A stretch of DNA of 64,000 nucleotides from JBHJGM01 sp050331815 (lineage in GTDB: Bacteria > Verrucomicrobiota > Verrucomicrobiia > Opitutales > JBHJGM01): contig JBHJGM010000010.1 of the NCBI GenBank assembly GCA_050331815.1, forward strand, positions 1 through 64,000. The letters run 5' to 3'. The translations under genes and the position numbers were made by a program. The notes under the pieces are model-generated. The model made no database searches. It saw only the letters and a program-made list of their open reading frames with translations, and had not been told where the DNA came from. Below are positions 25,201 through 34,296 of this stretch, one piece after another (within the stretch, counting starts at the first letter, position 1; each line of letters begins with the position of its first letter).

Positions 25201-25740
25201 TCAAAGCAGCGGGGGATCGAAATTCAGGGTGTAGGCGAGGTTTTTAGAACGGTCACGTAGTTTACGCGCTGGCGCGCCTCCGACAACGGTAAAGGGCGCG
25301 ACATCTTTGGTCACCACCGACCCGGCTGCCACCACCGCACCCTCGCCGATGGTCACGCCCGGCAGGATGATCGCGCGGTAGCCAATCCAGACGCGATCGC
25401 CCACGCTCACCGCGCCCCCGGCGTTGGCAAATTCCGGCGAATCCGGGTCGTGCCCCAGGGTCAGAATCGTCGCCTCCGGGCCAATTGAGACGTCGCTGCC
25501 CATCCGGATATCGTAATGACGTCCGTCGAAGGTGCAGCCGAAGTTCACCACGTTACGCGCGCCCAGGTACACCCTGCGTCCGTTGAGAAAGCGGCAGCGC
25601 ATCTGCACGCCGGTACCCTGGCCAAATTGCCCGAGATAGGCCTTCAGGTAAGCGCGCCGGACGAAACGCACAGGAAAGGAGCCGATGACGTGGGTGTATC
25701 CCCACGACAGGAGCGTGCCAGCGAGCAGGCGCAGATTCAT
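25201..25740 (-). CDS. Hexapeptide-repeat acyltransferase (exopolysaccharide locus)
   Basis: The 179-residue left-handed beta-helix protein resembles maltose and serine O-acetyltransferase-like enzymes. Hexapeptide turns run from about residue 38 to 165, including VGDRVWIGYRAIILPGVTIG and VVAAGSVVTKDV, with closing FTVVGGAPARKLRDR. The probable active-site His is in TLGHDPDSP near residue 96. It would acetylate a polymer sugar from acetyl-CoA. Its ATG overlaps the upstream gene's stop as ATGA (25737-25740), so its translation is coupled to that glycosyltransferase. Confidence 0.85.
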   Translation of the reverse strand: MNLRLLAGTLLSWGYTHVIGSFPVRFVRRAYLKAYLGQFGQGTGVQMRCRFLNGRRVYLGARNVVNFGCTFDGRHYDIRMGSDVSIGPEATILTLGHDPDSPEFANAGGAVSVGDRVWIGYRAIILPGVTIGEGAVVAAGSVVTKDVAPFTVVGGAPARKLRDRSKNLAYTLNFDPPLL

Positions 25741-26990
25741 GGCGCGGCGTCAACGGGTTCGCCCCAGAGATAGGCCATGAAACGCTCGGGCGAATTGAAA
25801 GCCTGGGCGTTTGGACGGCGCTGGGTGGCTGCCTCCAGGTGCGCGGCGATGTTGTCGTGCATCTGTTTAAGCGCGGTAACGAGGGCCTCGGTGTCGCCGT
25901 CGGGGACTTTCAGGCCATGGGCCCAGCGGTCCACCGCGCGCGAAAGCCAGGTGTCGTCCGTGACGATCATTGGCAGCCCGGCAGTCCCCGCCTCAGCCAC
26001 CTGATTGGACTGGCGCGCAAAGTACGACGTCCACCGGTAAGGCAGGACGACGCAATGCGCATTGAGAAAGAGTTCTTCGTAGGCCTCCGACGAAAGAAAA
26101 TCGGTGATGAGTTCGACCCGCGCATCCTCGTGGAATTTCGGGTCCGGCTCCATGGGCTGGTCCGCGCCATCACGCATCTGGTTGGGCCAGTGGAAGGCGA
26201 AACGCACCGAGTCGTCCGGATAGCGCTCGAGGTATTTCAAAATCGCGTCGTGAAAGACGTCGCTGCCCTTTTCGTGGCGCACCGGACCCAACGTGATGAA
26301 GCGCACGGGATCGCCATTTTGCGGAGCCGCGGACTGGCGCACGTTGACCGGTACCGCCGGTGAGGGGATCTCGTGAAAGGGCACGCCCGCGAGGATTTCG
26401 TACTCTCGAGAGGTCTGGTCGCTATCGTTGGCAAAGCAGACCTTCCCCTCCTTCACCCACTTCGCGTACTTCTTCAGGAAAAAGCGGAACAGCCCGGCGG
26501 ACTTCCCGAACTTCGGGTTGGGATCACCTTTTTCGTAGGTGCCCTGCCCGGTGATGACAAAGAAGAACAGCCGCTGAAAGTCCTTGCCCAGGTGCTTACG
26601 GCAGATGAAGTACCACGCGATCAACTGATGGATGCGCACGGTCGAAATCATGATGCAGTCGGCCTGGCCTTCGCGGCGGACAATGGCGGCGTTTTCCCTC
26701 CAATTGTGCCAAGTGTAGTGAAAAAACCGATACAGCCCGTGTAAAGGCGTTTTCGCCGGGCCCTGGCGAAACCACCACGAGTGCTTGAAGTGCTTCACCG
26801 CGCCCAGTTCTTCAGCGAGGTCGTCCTTCAATTCGCCGTGGGCGTAGACCTTGACTGCGTAGCCGCGCGCCTCGTTCAAGCGCTTGACCGATTTGTTCCA
26901 CTGGAAGAAGTGGCCGGAGGGACCGATCAGGCACTCCTCGACGAGGATCAGCTTACGAGGCGCGGAGCCTTGGCTGGCGGCTGCGTTCAC
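25737..26990 (-). CDS. Probable GT-B glycosyltransferase (divergent)
   Basis: The 417-residue protein starts at a GTG, since no ATG precedes the conserved start (KLILVEECLIGPSGHFFQW). Its C-terminal half has RFITLGPVRHEKGSDVFHDAI and ELFLNAHCVVLPYRWTSYFARQS, followed by VAEAGTAGLPMIVTDDTWL. This matches the donor-binding arrangement of GT-B enzymes, but the usual E-x7-E pair is altered to an Ala-Glu-Ala-Gly pattern. It is probably a repeat-unit glycosyltransferase. Context supports this: it sits between the epimerase and an acyltransferase. The family is less certain than for its neighbours. Confidence 0.72.
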   Translation of the reverse strand: MNAAASQGSAPRKLILVEECLIGPSGHFFQWNKSVKRLNEARGYAVKVYAHGELKDDLAEELGAVKHFKHSWWFRQGPAKTPLHGLYRFFHYTWHNWRENAAIVRREGQADCIMISTVRIHQLIAWYFICRKHLGKDFQRLFFFVITGQGTYEKGDPNPKFGKSAGLFRFFLKKYAKWVKEGKVCFANDSDQTSREYEILAGVPFHEIPSPAVPVNVRQSAAPQNGDPVRFITLGPVRHEKGSDVFHDAILKYLERYPDDSVRFAFHWPNQMRDGADQPMEPDPKFHEDARVELITDFLSSEAYEELFLNAHCVVLPYRWTSYFARQSNQVAEAGTAGLPMIVTDDTWLSRAVDRWAHGLKVPDGDTEALVTALKQMHDNIAAHLEAATQRRPNAQAFNSPERFMAYLWGEPVDAAP

Positions 26991-27026
26991 GGCGGGTGGC
27001 GGTCCGTGGTCGGGCGGTGGCGGTGC

Positions 27027-28028
27027 TCAGGTGGCGGCGACGCCGGCCTCCGCAAAGACCTTCTGATACCAGCCGACCATGCGCTTCATGCCGTCCTCCA
27101 ACGAGACGTTGCACTTGAAGTCATTGCCCAAAACGGCAGTCAGCAGCTTGCTGTCGCTGCTCTTGATGAAACGACCCTCAGGCTTGGAACGATCAGCCTC
27201 GATGACAATATCAAGCCCAGCGGCCTGAGCGATCAGCGCCACCAGATCGCGAATCGCGATGGTGTCTTCAAAGCCGATGTTGACCGGGCGATCGCTAAAG
27301 CCCTTTTCAACGAGCGACATCATAATGCGCGCGCAATCCTCGGCGTGCACATAGTTGCGGCGCTGGTTGCCCGAGCCCCACATGACGCAGGGGTTCTCCC
27401 CGTCGAGCACACGCTTCACCAGCATGGGGATGGCCTGCGAGTATTCGCCGGCCCAGTTGTAGTGCTCGCCGTAAATGTTAAACGGGCGCACGATGGTCAT
27501 GGGGATGAAGGTCTCGCGGCGGTAGATGTCGGCCTTCATCTCGAGCATGCGCTTGGCCCAGCCGTAACCCCAGTTGGCGCGTTCGGGCTCTCCGTGCCAA
27601 GGCACCGAATCGGGCATGGGTGTGGGTCCATCATCGGAATACACGCAGCTGGTGCTGGTGATCAGGACCTGCTTGGGCTTGTGCGCGGCGATCGCATCGA
27701 GGGTGTTCGTGTTGATGCGATCATTAAAGCGGAACATCTCGAAGTGGTGGGACTGGCTGTAGCCCACCCCGTAGGCCCGGGAGGCCAGGTGAAAGACCAC
27801 CTCCGCGCCCTCGAGCGAGGCCTCGGCAAAGTCCGGATCCTCCAGCGTGCCATGGCGGTAATCCACGCGCTCACGCAGCCCGGGAACGAAGTTCCACGTG
27901 CCCTTGGACTCGTCATCGACCAGGATGACGCGCGAGCCGGCGTCCAGCAGACGGGTGCACAGAAACGAGCCAATCAGGCCCAAGCCACCGGTCACCGCGA
28001 CCGGCTTGTCTTTGTAAAATGATTCCAT
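27027..28028 (-). CDS. NAD-dependent nucleotide-sugar epimerase/dehydratase
   Basis: The 333-residue extended short-chain dehydrogenase has TGGLGLIGSF at 13-22 for NAD binding and the catalytic Tyr155 and Lys159 in WGYGWAKR. The catalytic Ser/Thr region is TSTSCVYSDD (124-133), and RPFNIYGEHYNW and RRNYVHAEDCARI are typical sugar-binding stretches. It is likely to make an activated sugar for the polymer, for example by C4 epimerisation of a UDP-sugar, though GDP-mannose-type substrates are not excluded. The 316-base gap upstream sets it slightly apart from the rest of the locus. Confidence 0.87.
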   Translation of the reverse strand: MESFYKDKPVAVTGGLGLIGSFLCTRLLDAGSRVILVDDESKGTWNFVPGLRERVDYRHGTLEDPDFAEASLEGAEVVFHLASRAYGVGYSQSHHFEMFRFNDRINTNTLDAIAAHKPKQVLITSTSCVYSDDGPTPMPDSVPWHGEPERANWGYGWAKRMLEMKADIYRRETFIPMTIVRPFNIYGEHYNWAGEYSQAIPMLVKRVLDGENPCVMWGSGNQRRNYVHAEDCARIMMSLVEKGFSDRPVNIGFEDTIAIRDLVALIAQAAGLDIVIEADRSKPEGRFIKSSDSKLLTAVLGNDFKCNVSLEDGMKRMVGWYQKVFAEAGVAAT

Positions 28029-28344
28029 GGTAGTCGGACGTAGTGCCTAGCCCGTGACCTTCATGCACGAGGGACGGGCCGAGAGGGCGTATTAGAAAAA
28101 TCGTTAGCGAGCCGGTGGGAAGTTTTGGGAAATTCTGCAGTGGAATCGGTCAAAATGGCCGAAGCTTGAAGGCCGTAATGCATCACTGACCCAGCTTGCC
28201 CAATGCCAAACCGTCCCTTCAAGCAATTCAAACGGCGCAGGCGCTTCTGTAGCCTCTGACCAGGCCAGACGGCGGCATCGCCACTGAACGCGCCCCTGGC
28301 GGTAATTGCGCGGTTGGTACCGAATCTGTCATCGGGTAGCTGCA
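28029..28344. other. Noncoding 316-base gap inside the exopolysaccharide locus
   Basis: This is the longest gene-free stretch within the locus. A 107-residue minus-strand frame (28061-28384) crosses it but has no recognisable family, starts inside the ABC-transporter gene and is rich in Arg and Gly like a shadow frame. I see no clear terminator. A TTGACC box on the minus strand near 28150 lacks a good -10. It may hold an internal promoter for the epimerase and downstream genes, or be the remains of a lost gene. Confidence 0.4.
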
Positions 28345-30174
28345 TCAGGCGGTCTCCTGTGCCAGTTCGCGGAATTCCGCGCACTTGTCCGCCAGTTCCG
28401 AAAAATTGCCCGAAGCCAGCAGCTGCCCCTCGGATAAAAAGTAAAGGCAGTCCGAATTGCGCACGGTGCTCAAACGGTGAGCGATGGCGATGATCGTCAT
28501 CTCACCCGGAAGCGCGTCGACGGCGCGCACGAATTGTGCCTCGGTCTGGTTGTCGAGAGCGCTGGTGGCCTCGTCGAGCAGCAGCACAGAGGGGCGGTGG
28601 TAGAGTGCGCGGGCCAGGCCAACGCGCTGACGCTGCCCGCCGCTAAGACGCACCCCGCGCTCGCCGGTGCGTGTCTCGTAGCCGTCCTTCAATTCCTTCT
28701 CGATAAAGTTCTGAAGCTGCGCCATCTGCGCGACCTCCCGGAGCCGCTCCTGGTCGATGGCCTCTTTTTCAATGCCCAGGGCGATGTTTTCGGCCAGGGT
28801 GGCATCGACCAGAAAAATGTCCTGCGGTACATAGCCCACGCACTGCCGCCACTTGCCGACAAACTCCGGCGTCAGCTCATTGCCATCGATGAGCACTTGC
28901 CCCAGCGGCACTTCGAGCAGGCCGAGCAAAATGTCCACGAGGGTCGACTTGCCTGAACCCGAGGGCCCGACGAATGCGATGCGCTCACCCTTGCGGATGG
29001 TCAGATTCATCCCGCGGATGGTCGTGCGCGTGGCGTTGGGATACTCAAAGGAGAGGTTGCACAGCTCGATAGCGCGCTCAAGCACATGACGCTCCGGCAG
29101 CGGCTCGTACTTACGGCCCCGCACGTATCTGGAAGGCGCATCGCCCGCACGCAGGTCGTTGTACAGGCCTTCCAGGGTGAAATTGTGCGTCTGTATGTGG
29201 GAGGTCTGGTTGTAGATCAGCTGGACTGTCGGCAGCAGCTTATAACCGGCAAAACCGTAACCGGCCAAAAGCGGCACGATCTCCTGCAGGCTGCGCCCGC
29301 TGCCCTGCCAGTACAGGATCAGCGCGATGATCCCGGAAAAGGCCAGCGTCTCCAGCGTGTAGCGCGGGATACCGGCAAACAGCGGTACGCGCGACATCAG
29401 GCCGGCCAGACTCATAGCCGACATACGAAAGCGTGTGAGAAAAGGTCGCGCGCACTGATGCACCAGCATGGTCTTGATGCCGGTCAACAACTCCTGTGAG
29501 GCGGTGAAGCGCTCACTGATCAGGGGATTCATACTCCGGCCGATGCCCGAAAAAATCGGCTGGGTCAGGACGAAGATGATGCCGTAGCAAAGACCGAGCA
29601 CCGCAATCCCGACCAGACCGACCACCGGATTGAGCGCAATCAGAAATAGCACCATTCCGGTCGCAATGACAATACGCGTAAGCGTGTCCAACAGGGGCAG
29701 CAGCACAAAGGTGGCGAACAGTTGAACGTCGCCCTGGATGCGCTTGATCAATTCAGCGGAGTTATTCTCGACGTGAAACAGGTAGGGCTTGGCCGAGTAA
29801 TGATCGAGCAGCTCGGCGGCCAGGCCCATCGCCGTGCGGTGCGCGAAGCGGGCCCGGGCGTAGTCTCCGAGCAGCCCGACACCCCCGTTCAAAACCAGCG
29901 CGGTGATGGCGGTGATGCCAAAAATCCAGATAACGTTGTCGGCATTGAGAAAGGGCGCGTAGGTGCCCAGTACCTCACCCCAGCCCGACTCGAGGAAACC
30001 GGCGGCGTCCGGCGCAATGGCCAAAAACTGCATCACCATCATGATGGCGGTGACCTGCAAAATTGCCTGAGAGACTCCAATCACCCAGACCAAGGCAATA
30101 CGGCGTCGCCCGTAGGGCACCATCAGCGCCCCCAGCTTTCGGAAGAAATTTCGCAGCGCCTTGAGTTTCTTCAT
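28345..30174 (-). CDS. ABC exporter, MsbA/PglK-like (candidate lipid-linked sugar flippase)
   Basis: The 609-residue half-transporter fuses a six-helix membrane domain (about 20-335) to an ATPase (about 375-600). Walker A is GPSGSGKST, the signature LSGGQRQRVGLARAL, Walker B LLLDEATSALD, and the H-loop IAHRLST. The Q-loop lies in YVPQDIFLVDATLAENIALG. Such homodimers export lipids, peptides or, in the case of PglK, flip lipid-linked oligosaccharides. In this locus, which lacks Wzx, a flippase role is the best inference. Its ATG overlaps the sulfotransferase stop as ATGA (30171-30174). Longer frames reach back into that gene and are rejected. Confidence 0.88.
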   Translation of the reverse strand: MKKLKALRNFFRKLGALMVPYGRRRIALVWVIGVSQAILQVTAIMMVMQFLAIAPDAAGFLESGWGEVLGTYAPFLNADNVIWIFGITAITALVLNGGVGLLGDYARARFAHRTAMGLAAELLDHYSAKPYLFHVENNSAELIKRIQGDVQLFATFVLLPLLDTLTRIVIATGMVLFLIALNPVVGLVGIAVLGLCYGIIFVLTQPIFSGIGRSMNPLISERFTASQELLTGIKTMLVHQCARPFLTRFRMSAMSLAGLMSRVPLFAGIPRYTLETLAFSGIIALILYWQGSGRSLQEIVPLLAGYGFAGYKLLPTVQLIYNQTSHIQTHNFTLEGLYNDLRAGDAPSRYVRGRKYEPLPERHVLERAIELCNLSFEYPNATRTTIRGMNLTIRKGERIAFVGPSGSGKSTLVDILLGLLEVPLGQVLIDGNELTPEFVGKWRQCVGYVPQDIFLVDATLAENIALGIEKEAIDQERLREVAQMAQLQNFIEKELKDGYETRTGERGVRLSGGQRQRVGLARALYHRPSVLLLDEATSALDNQTEAQFVRAVDALPGEMTIIAIAHRLSTVRNSDCLYFLSEGQLLASGNFSELADKCAEFRELAQETA

Positions 30175-31013
30175 CTGCCGCTCATCTCGGCTTTCTGGCC
30201 GGAATTGAGGTAACCGTAGCGTTCCATGGTGGAGCCGCAAATATCCAGGAAGTACTGCATGTCAGCGTCACTGAAGAGCTTGCGCCAGTCCTCGGTCTTA
30301 TTGCCACCGTAAAAGGACAATATCGCGGTCGTGTCGGCGATGCGGTGCAAACGGCGGCGGCGGACCTCCCAGACGCTGGACGGCTTGGGCGGCAGGGGCG
30401 GATTCTGCAAATCTGGCTCAATCCCGAGAAACTCGCCCAGCTCGCGCACGGTTGGCTCGGTCTTTTTTAGCAGGTCCTCGCAGCGGATCGCTTTCACGCC
30501 GGGCTTGTCGCACCACTCGCTCACGTGCCGCACCCAGTAATGCACGTGCTCGCCTTCCTTGCCCGGGGACCCACGCAGAAACTCCGGAAACGGCTTGCGG
30601 GCGTCTTCGTTGAAGCTCTGCAGAAACAAGTAGAACGAACTCATCACCGAGCGACCGTCGCGCACCACGTATACGAAGTCCGCCTCGGAAAGCAGCCACT
30701 CACGCACCTCGGGCGTGTAGGTTTCCAGGTCCGGCAGATTGGGCAACATGTGCGTCTTGACCAGGGGACGCTGGCCACGCTGCAGGATTTTTTTCATCCA
30801 GGCCGGGCGCCGGCGGTATTTCTCCAGGGTCAGCGCTTCCGCCGAGTAATAATGGTTGTGCACCGTCTCCAGGGGCAGTGTTTTGGTCCGGCAGGCGGGA
30901 AAGTTGCGCCGCAAGGTATCGAGGGTGAGGTGCGTGCCCGAACGCGGATGGCTGGATACGACGATCGGCTTGCCAACGTCGTCAAAGAAGCCTTTGGGCA
31001 GTTCCATCCTCAT
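30171..31013 (-). CDS. PAPS-dependent sulfotransferase
   Basis: The 280-residue protein has the sulfotransferase phosphate-binding loop HPRSGTHLT (22-30) that grips the PAPS 5'-phosphosulfate. The 3'-phosphate motif is YVVRDGRSVMSSFYLF (115-130) with Arg118 and Ser125. KTHMLPN near 86 and the late HRIADTTAILSFYGG fit the family. No transmembrane segment is present, so it acts in the cytoplasm. Its position among polymer genes suggests it sulfates a sugar of the repeat unit, although protein or small-molecule acceptors remain possible. PAPS would come from the sulfate-assimilation pathway represented elsewhere by cysI. Confidence 0.88.
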   Translation of the reverse strand: MRMELPKGFFDDVGKPIVVSSHPRSGTHLTLDTLRRNFPACRTKTLPLETVHNHYYSAEALTLEKYRRRPAWMKKILQRGQRPLVKTHMLPNLPDLETYTPEVREWLLSEADFVYVVRDGRSVMSSFYLFLQSFNEDARKPFPEFLRGSPGKEGEHVHYWVRHVSEWCDKPGVKAIRCEDLLKKTEPTVRELGEFLGIEPDLQNPPLPPKPSSVWEVRRRRLHRIADTTAILSFYGGNKTEDWRKLFSDADMQYFLDICGSTMERYGYLNSGQKAEMSGR

Positions 31014-31208
31014 GAGCAGCGCAGTCGAGCAATCAGGTTAGGGAAAAGGGGGCGCGAACAAAAGTCCCGCCAACAAACCGGTCAGGAAGACCATCGGCAG
31101 CTTGAACGGCCCACTGAAGCAACACCACGCATTTCCCGTGCTAAAGGGAATTTGAACGAAGAGAAAAGGAGACGTCGCGGGCGGCCTGTCGGACTGTTGA
31201 CGCAGCTC

Positions 31209-33431
31209 CTAGGCTTTTTTCGCGTAGTACGAGCGGTACTCGCTCTCCGCATTGGAGCCGTAGCCGTGGTAACCGTAGTACGCCGAGAGGCGACCGGCGG
31301 GCAGACCATTTAGGACAACGCCCTGCAGGTTGTGGCCGGCTTCGCACATCTTGTCCAGGAAGTGGCGCACGCGGAACTTGTTCACCTTGCGGAAGCGGCA
31401 GACAAAGATGACCTCGTCCACGAAGGGCTTGAGCAGGAGTGTGTCCGGGAAGACGCCGACCGGCGGCGTGTCCAGCAGGATCAAATCATACTGGTTGCGC
31501 AACTGATCGAAGAGGCCCTTCAGACGTGGGTTGCTGAAGAATTCGGTGGGCTGCTTGTCCAGACCGCCCGAAGGCAGCAAATGCAGATTTTCCGTCACTT
31601 CGTGAATACCGAGCGAGGCCTCTTCAACCACGCTGGGAGTGGCTTCACGGCCTTCCCTGAGCCAGGAAAGGATGCCCGAGCTATTATCCAGCCCGTGGAA
31701 ATGGTGCAGGCTGGGCCCACGGAAGTCCGCATCCATCATCAGGACTTTGCGCCCGTGGCGGGCAAAAGTGTAACCCAGGTTATTGACGATCAGCGACTTG
31801 CCCTCGGAGGGTACCGTGCTGCCGATCAGGACGACCTTCGGGTAGTCGACCCGGGTGCACAACTCCATGCGCCCGTACAAGCCGCGAAAGGCCTCACAGA
31901 GCGTGGGCTGGTTGTTACCGGCGGCCACGTGCGGACGACGCTTGCGGTTGATGCTGTCAAAGCGCGGAATCTCACCCAGCAGATTGGTACCCAGAAAGTC
32001 TTCGATCTCCCATTGGGTTTTCAGGCGGGTATCGAGCATGCCCAACGCAACCGGCAGCAGCGCAAAGACCATGATGCCGGCCAGGCTGGCCCAGATGGCC
32101 TGCTTCTCCATGTCGGGCTCCTCGGGCTCGTAGGGCAGGAAGGCCTGGTCGAGAATGCGCAGGTCGCGCCGCTCGAGGCGGGACTCGATTTCAGCGTCTT
32201 CAAGGCGCTCGGTAAAGCGGGTCAGGGCAGCCTCGGTATTGAGGGCATCGTTCTGCAGAATCGCCAGCCGGCTGCCGAGGTCATCGAGCTTGAGGGCCTC
32301 CTTTTCGGCTTCGCCCAGCGCAGCGCGCAGGCGGCCCAGGCGCTCGTCCAGCAAATCCTGGTTGGTGCGGAGGGTCTGGGTGACTTCATCGATGTTTTCC
32401 AGCAGGATAGACTCCACGGCGGCCACGCGCTCGTTCACTTCAATCATGCGCGGGTGACGCTCGAGGTAACGCTGGCTGAGCTGGCGCTTGTCGGCTTCGA
32501 GTTCCTCCAGCTGAGTAACGTAGGGGCCCACCTTGGGGTCGTCGGCGATAGCCTGAAGCTGGGTGAGGTCGCGCTTGTCCTTACGGTAGGCGGCGATTTC
32601 GGCCAGGACATTGGTCGCGTTGAGCTTTTCGGCTTCGGCTTCGATGACGCGCGCGGTCAGGTCCTGCACGCGCTGCTCAATAACTGGCTGAAATTCACCG
32701 AGCCGGTCAACCATGACGTTTTGCTCACGGAAATTCTGAATGGCCCGGCGATGGTCCTCCAGTTCGCGCTCGAGGCGGGTCTTGTTGTCCTCAAGTTCGG
32801 CCACGCGGGAGCGCAGGTCGCCGCTGGTCTTGCTGTTGTAATAATCGATGTACTTCTGCGCAATGCGGTTGGAGACGCGCTGGGCCAGTTCCGGATCGCG
32901 GTGAAACATCCCGACCTGGATGAAGGGCGCATCCTCTTCGGAACGCACGCTGATCTCAAAGCCCTTGCGGATGATCTCCGCGGCGGAGGGATAATCCTCC
33001 GGGTCGTCATCGGGCTCGATGTACATCTCGACGACCTGGTCCTTCTCCTGGTCGGTGAAGAAGGGCATCAGGTAGCCAAAGAAGTCGTTGCTTCGCAGCC
33101 TGCGGATGTGCTTCTGCAGGATGACCTCGCCCTCCGCCTCCAAAAACATCTCCTCGGCGGGCATGACGTTTTCCTCGGCGGTCTGGATCTCCAGCGAAGC
33201 CTCGGAGTAATACAGGTCCTTCTTGCGCCACTCGATGACGATGAGGATGTTGGCGACGATGATCGCTGCCAGCAGGCCCCAGTGCCAGCGCTCCCGAAAC
33301 ATCAGGAAGTAGTCGCGCGGCGAGCGCAGCACCATGCTCGGCATGGTAAAGCTGCCGGTTCGGTGTGCGCCACCACCGGCGGGTGGACGGGCGTGGCGCC
33401 CACGGGCGCGTTCATCGGTAAAGTGGCTCAT
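31209..33431 (-). CDS. Wzc-type polysaccharide co-polymerase/tyrosine autokinase
   Basis: The 740-residue protein fuses a Wzz-like chain-length regulator to a BY-kinase, the Gram-negative arrangement. After transmembrane helix one (about 52-69), a periplasmic coiled-coil region runs to about 440, with repeated Glu/Leu/Arg heptads. Helix two covers about 445-468. The cytoplasmic kinase has Walker A STVPSEGKS (538-546), Walker A' VLMMDAD (563-569) and Walker B ILLDTPP (651-657). The C-terminus carries a seven-Tyr cluster (718, 719, 721, 724, 732, 735, 736) for trans-autophosphorylation. It controls polymer length and couples to OPX export. A Met at residue 30 is an alternative start; the first 29 residues are Arg/Gly-rich and unconserved. 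Confidence 0.93.
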   Translation of the reverse strand: MSHFTDERARGRHARPPAGGGAHRTGSFTMPSMVLRSPRDYFLMFRERWHWGLLAAIIVANILIVIEWRKKDLYYSEASLEIQTAEENVMPAEEMFLEAEGEVILQKHIRRLRSNDFFGYLMPFFTDQEKDQVVEMYIEPDDDPEDYPSAAEIIRKGFEISVRSEEDAPFIQVGMFHRDPELAQRVSNRIAQKYIDYYNSKTSGDLRSRVAELEDNKTRLERELEDHRRAIQNFREQNVMVDRLGEFQPVIEQRVQDLTARVIEAEAEKLNATNVLAEIAAYRKDKRDLTQLQAIADDPKVGPYVTQLEELEADKRQLSQRYLERHPRMIEVNERVAAVESILLENIDEVTQTLRTNQDLLDERLGRLRAALGEAEKEALKLDDLGSRLAILQNDALNTEAALTRFTERLEDAEIESRLERRDLRILDQAFLPYEPEEPDMEKQAIWASLAGIMVFALLPVALGMLDTRLKTQWEIEDFLGTNLLGEIPRFDSINRKRRPHVAAGNNQPTLCEAFRGLYGRMELCTRVDYPKVVLIGSTVPSEGKSLIVNNLGYTFARHGRKVLMMDADFRGPSLHHFHGLDNSSGILSWLREGREATPSVVEEASLGIHEVTENLHLLPSGGLDKQPTEFFSNPRLKGLFDQLRNQYDLILLDTPPVGVFPDTLLLKPFVDEVIFVCRFRKVNKFRVRHFLDKMCEAGHNLQGVVLNGLPAGRLSAYYGYHGYGSNAESEYRSYYAKKA

Positions 33432-33476
33432 AGGGTCAGCTAATCGCGGGAAGCGTTCAGGTCTTTGGTCTGGGCT

Positions 33477-34238
33477 CTAGATCACCTTGTCGTGAACAAA
33501 TACCAGGTCGCCCGGCATCAGGAAGAAAGGCTTATAATCGGCGGCACCGCGACGCCCTTTCACCTTGTCGTTCACGTCCTTGATGAAAATCTGCTCGGTG
33601 CCGTCGTCGAGGGTGCGCGTAATCGCAATTTTGCGAAGGTTGGCGTCGTCGTTGAAACCACCCGAACGAAGGATAGCGGTGATCAATTCCACGCGCTCTT
33701 CCTCCGGGTCGAAAAAGACGTTCCCGGGATTGGGGACCGCACCGGAAATCTGTACGAAGCGCGGGGCGTACTCCACGATGGACACGCTGACCATCGGGCG
33801 GCGCAGGTAGCGCTCCTCGATAAAGCGCTGCTCCAGGTGCTGCTCGGCCTGGCGCGCGGTCATGCCCGAGAGGCTGACCGTGCCCAAAAACATGACCCGC
33901 ACACGTCCGTCTCGGTCGATCCGCTGGGTGGTGCCGATTTCGGGCTCCTCAAAGACCTCGATGTTGAGCTGGTCCTGCGGACGTAACTGATAGGCCCGGG
34001 CCAGGCGGTCCTCGCGGCTGTCCTGAGCGGCAGCGGTGGTGCGGCGCTCGGTGGTTTGAGCGGTGGCTTCAGCCGCGGGCGGCGGGGCGACGATCTCGTC
34101 CCGGCGGTCGGGGCTGGTCGGGGCTTCCCGAACGGTGCCCGGGAAAGTCATCTGACGATTCTGAGCCTGGGATGTGGCGGCGAATGCAAAAGCCAGCATC
34201 ACCAAAAGCCCGTGGTACGCTGTGCGGATGGGTTGCAT
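33477..34238 (-). CDS. Short periplasmic OPX (Wza/KpsD-type) polysaccharide export protein
   Basis: The protein is 253 residues from the ATG at 34238; a TTG five codons earlier is less likely. The signal peptide spans residues 1 to about 25 (SQAQ cleavage region) and no lipobox Cys follows, so it should be a soluble periplasmic protein, unlike lipidated Wza. A Pro/Ala/Thr-rich linker (35-75) leads to the polysaccharide export domain (about 84-156, YQLRPQDQLNIEVFEEPEIG) and one SLBB domain (about 160-245, ISGAVPNPGNVFF). It ends right after the SLBB fold, without the C-terminal helix that spans the outer membrane in Wza (379 residues). It therefore probably needs a partner pore, and the beta-barrel gene is immediately upstream. 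Confidence 0.88.
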   Translation of the reverse strand: MQPIRTAYHGLLVMLAFAFAATSQAQNRQMTFPGTVREAPTSPDRRDEIVAPPPAAEATAQTTERRTTAAAQDSREDRLARAYQLRPQDQLNIEVFEEPEIGTTQRIDRDGRVRVMFLGTVSLSGMTARQAEQHLEQRFIEERYLRRPMVSVSIVEYAPRFVQISGAVPNPGNVFFDPEEERVELITAILRSGGFNDDANLRKIAITRTLDDGTEQIFIKDVNDKVKGRRGAADYKPFFLMPGDLVFVHDKVI

Positions 34239-34296
34239 GGATGGTAGGTTCAAAATGGGTCGCTGGGTGTTGGTTGCGGCCGGAAAATGATTGAGG

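Noticed and set aside
26781..28022. A 413-codon plus-strand frame opposite the epimerase and GT genes
   Set aside because: It is the shadow of the epimerase, which shows intact TGGLGLIG and YxxxK motifs on the other strand.
31332..33443. A 703-codon open frame antisense to the Wzc-type kinase gene
   Set aside because: The opposite strand encodes a full BY-kinase with all motifs. The antisense frame has a His/Val/Gly/Ala-rich shadow composition and matches no family. Long antisense frames are expected at this GC content.
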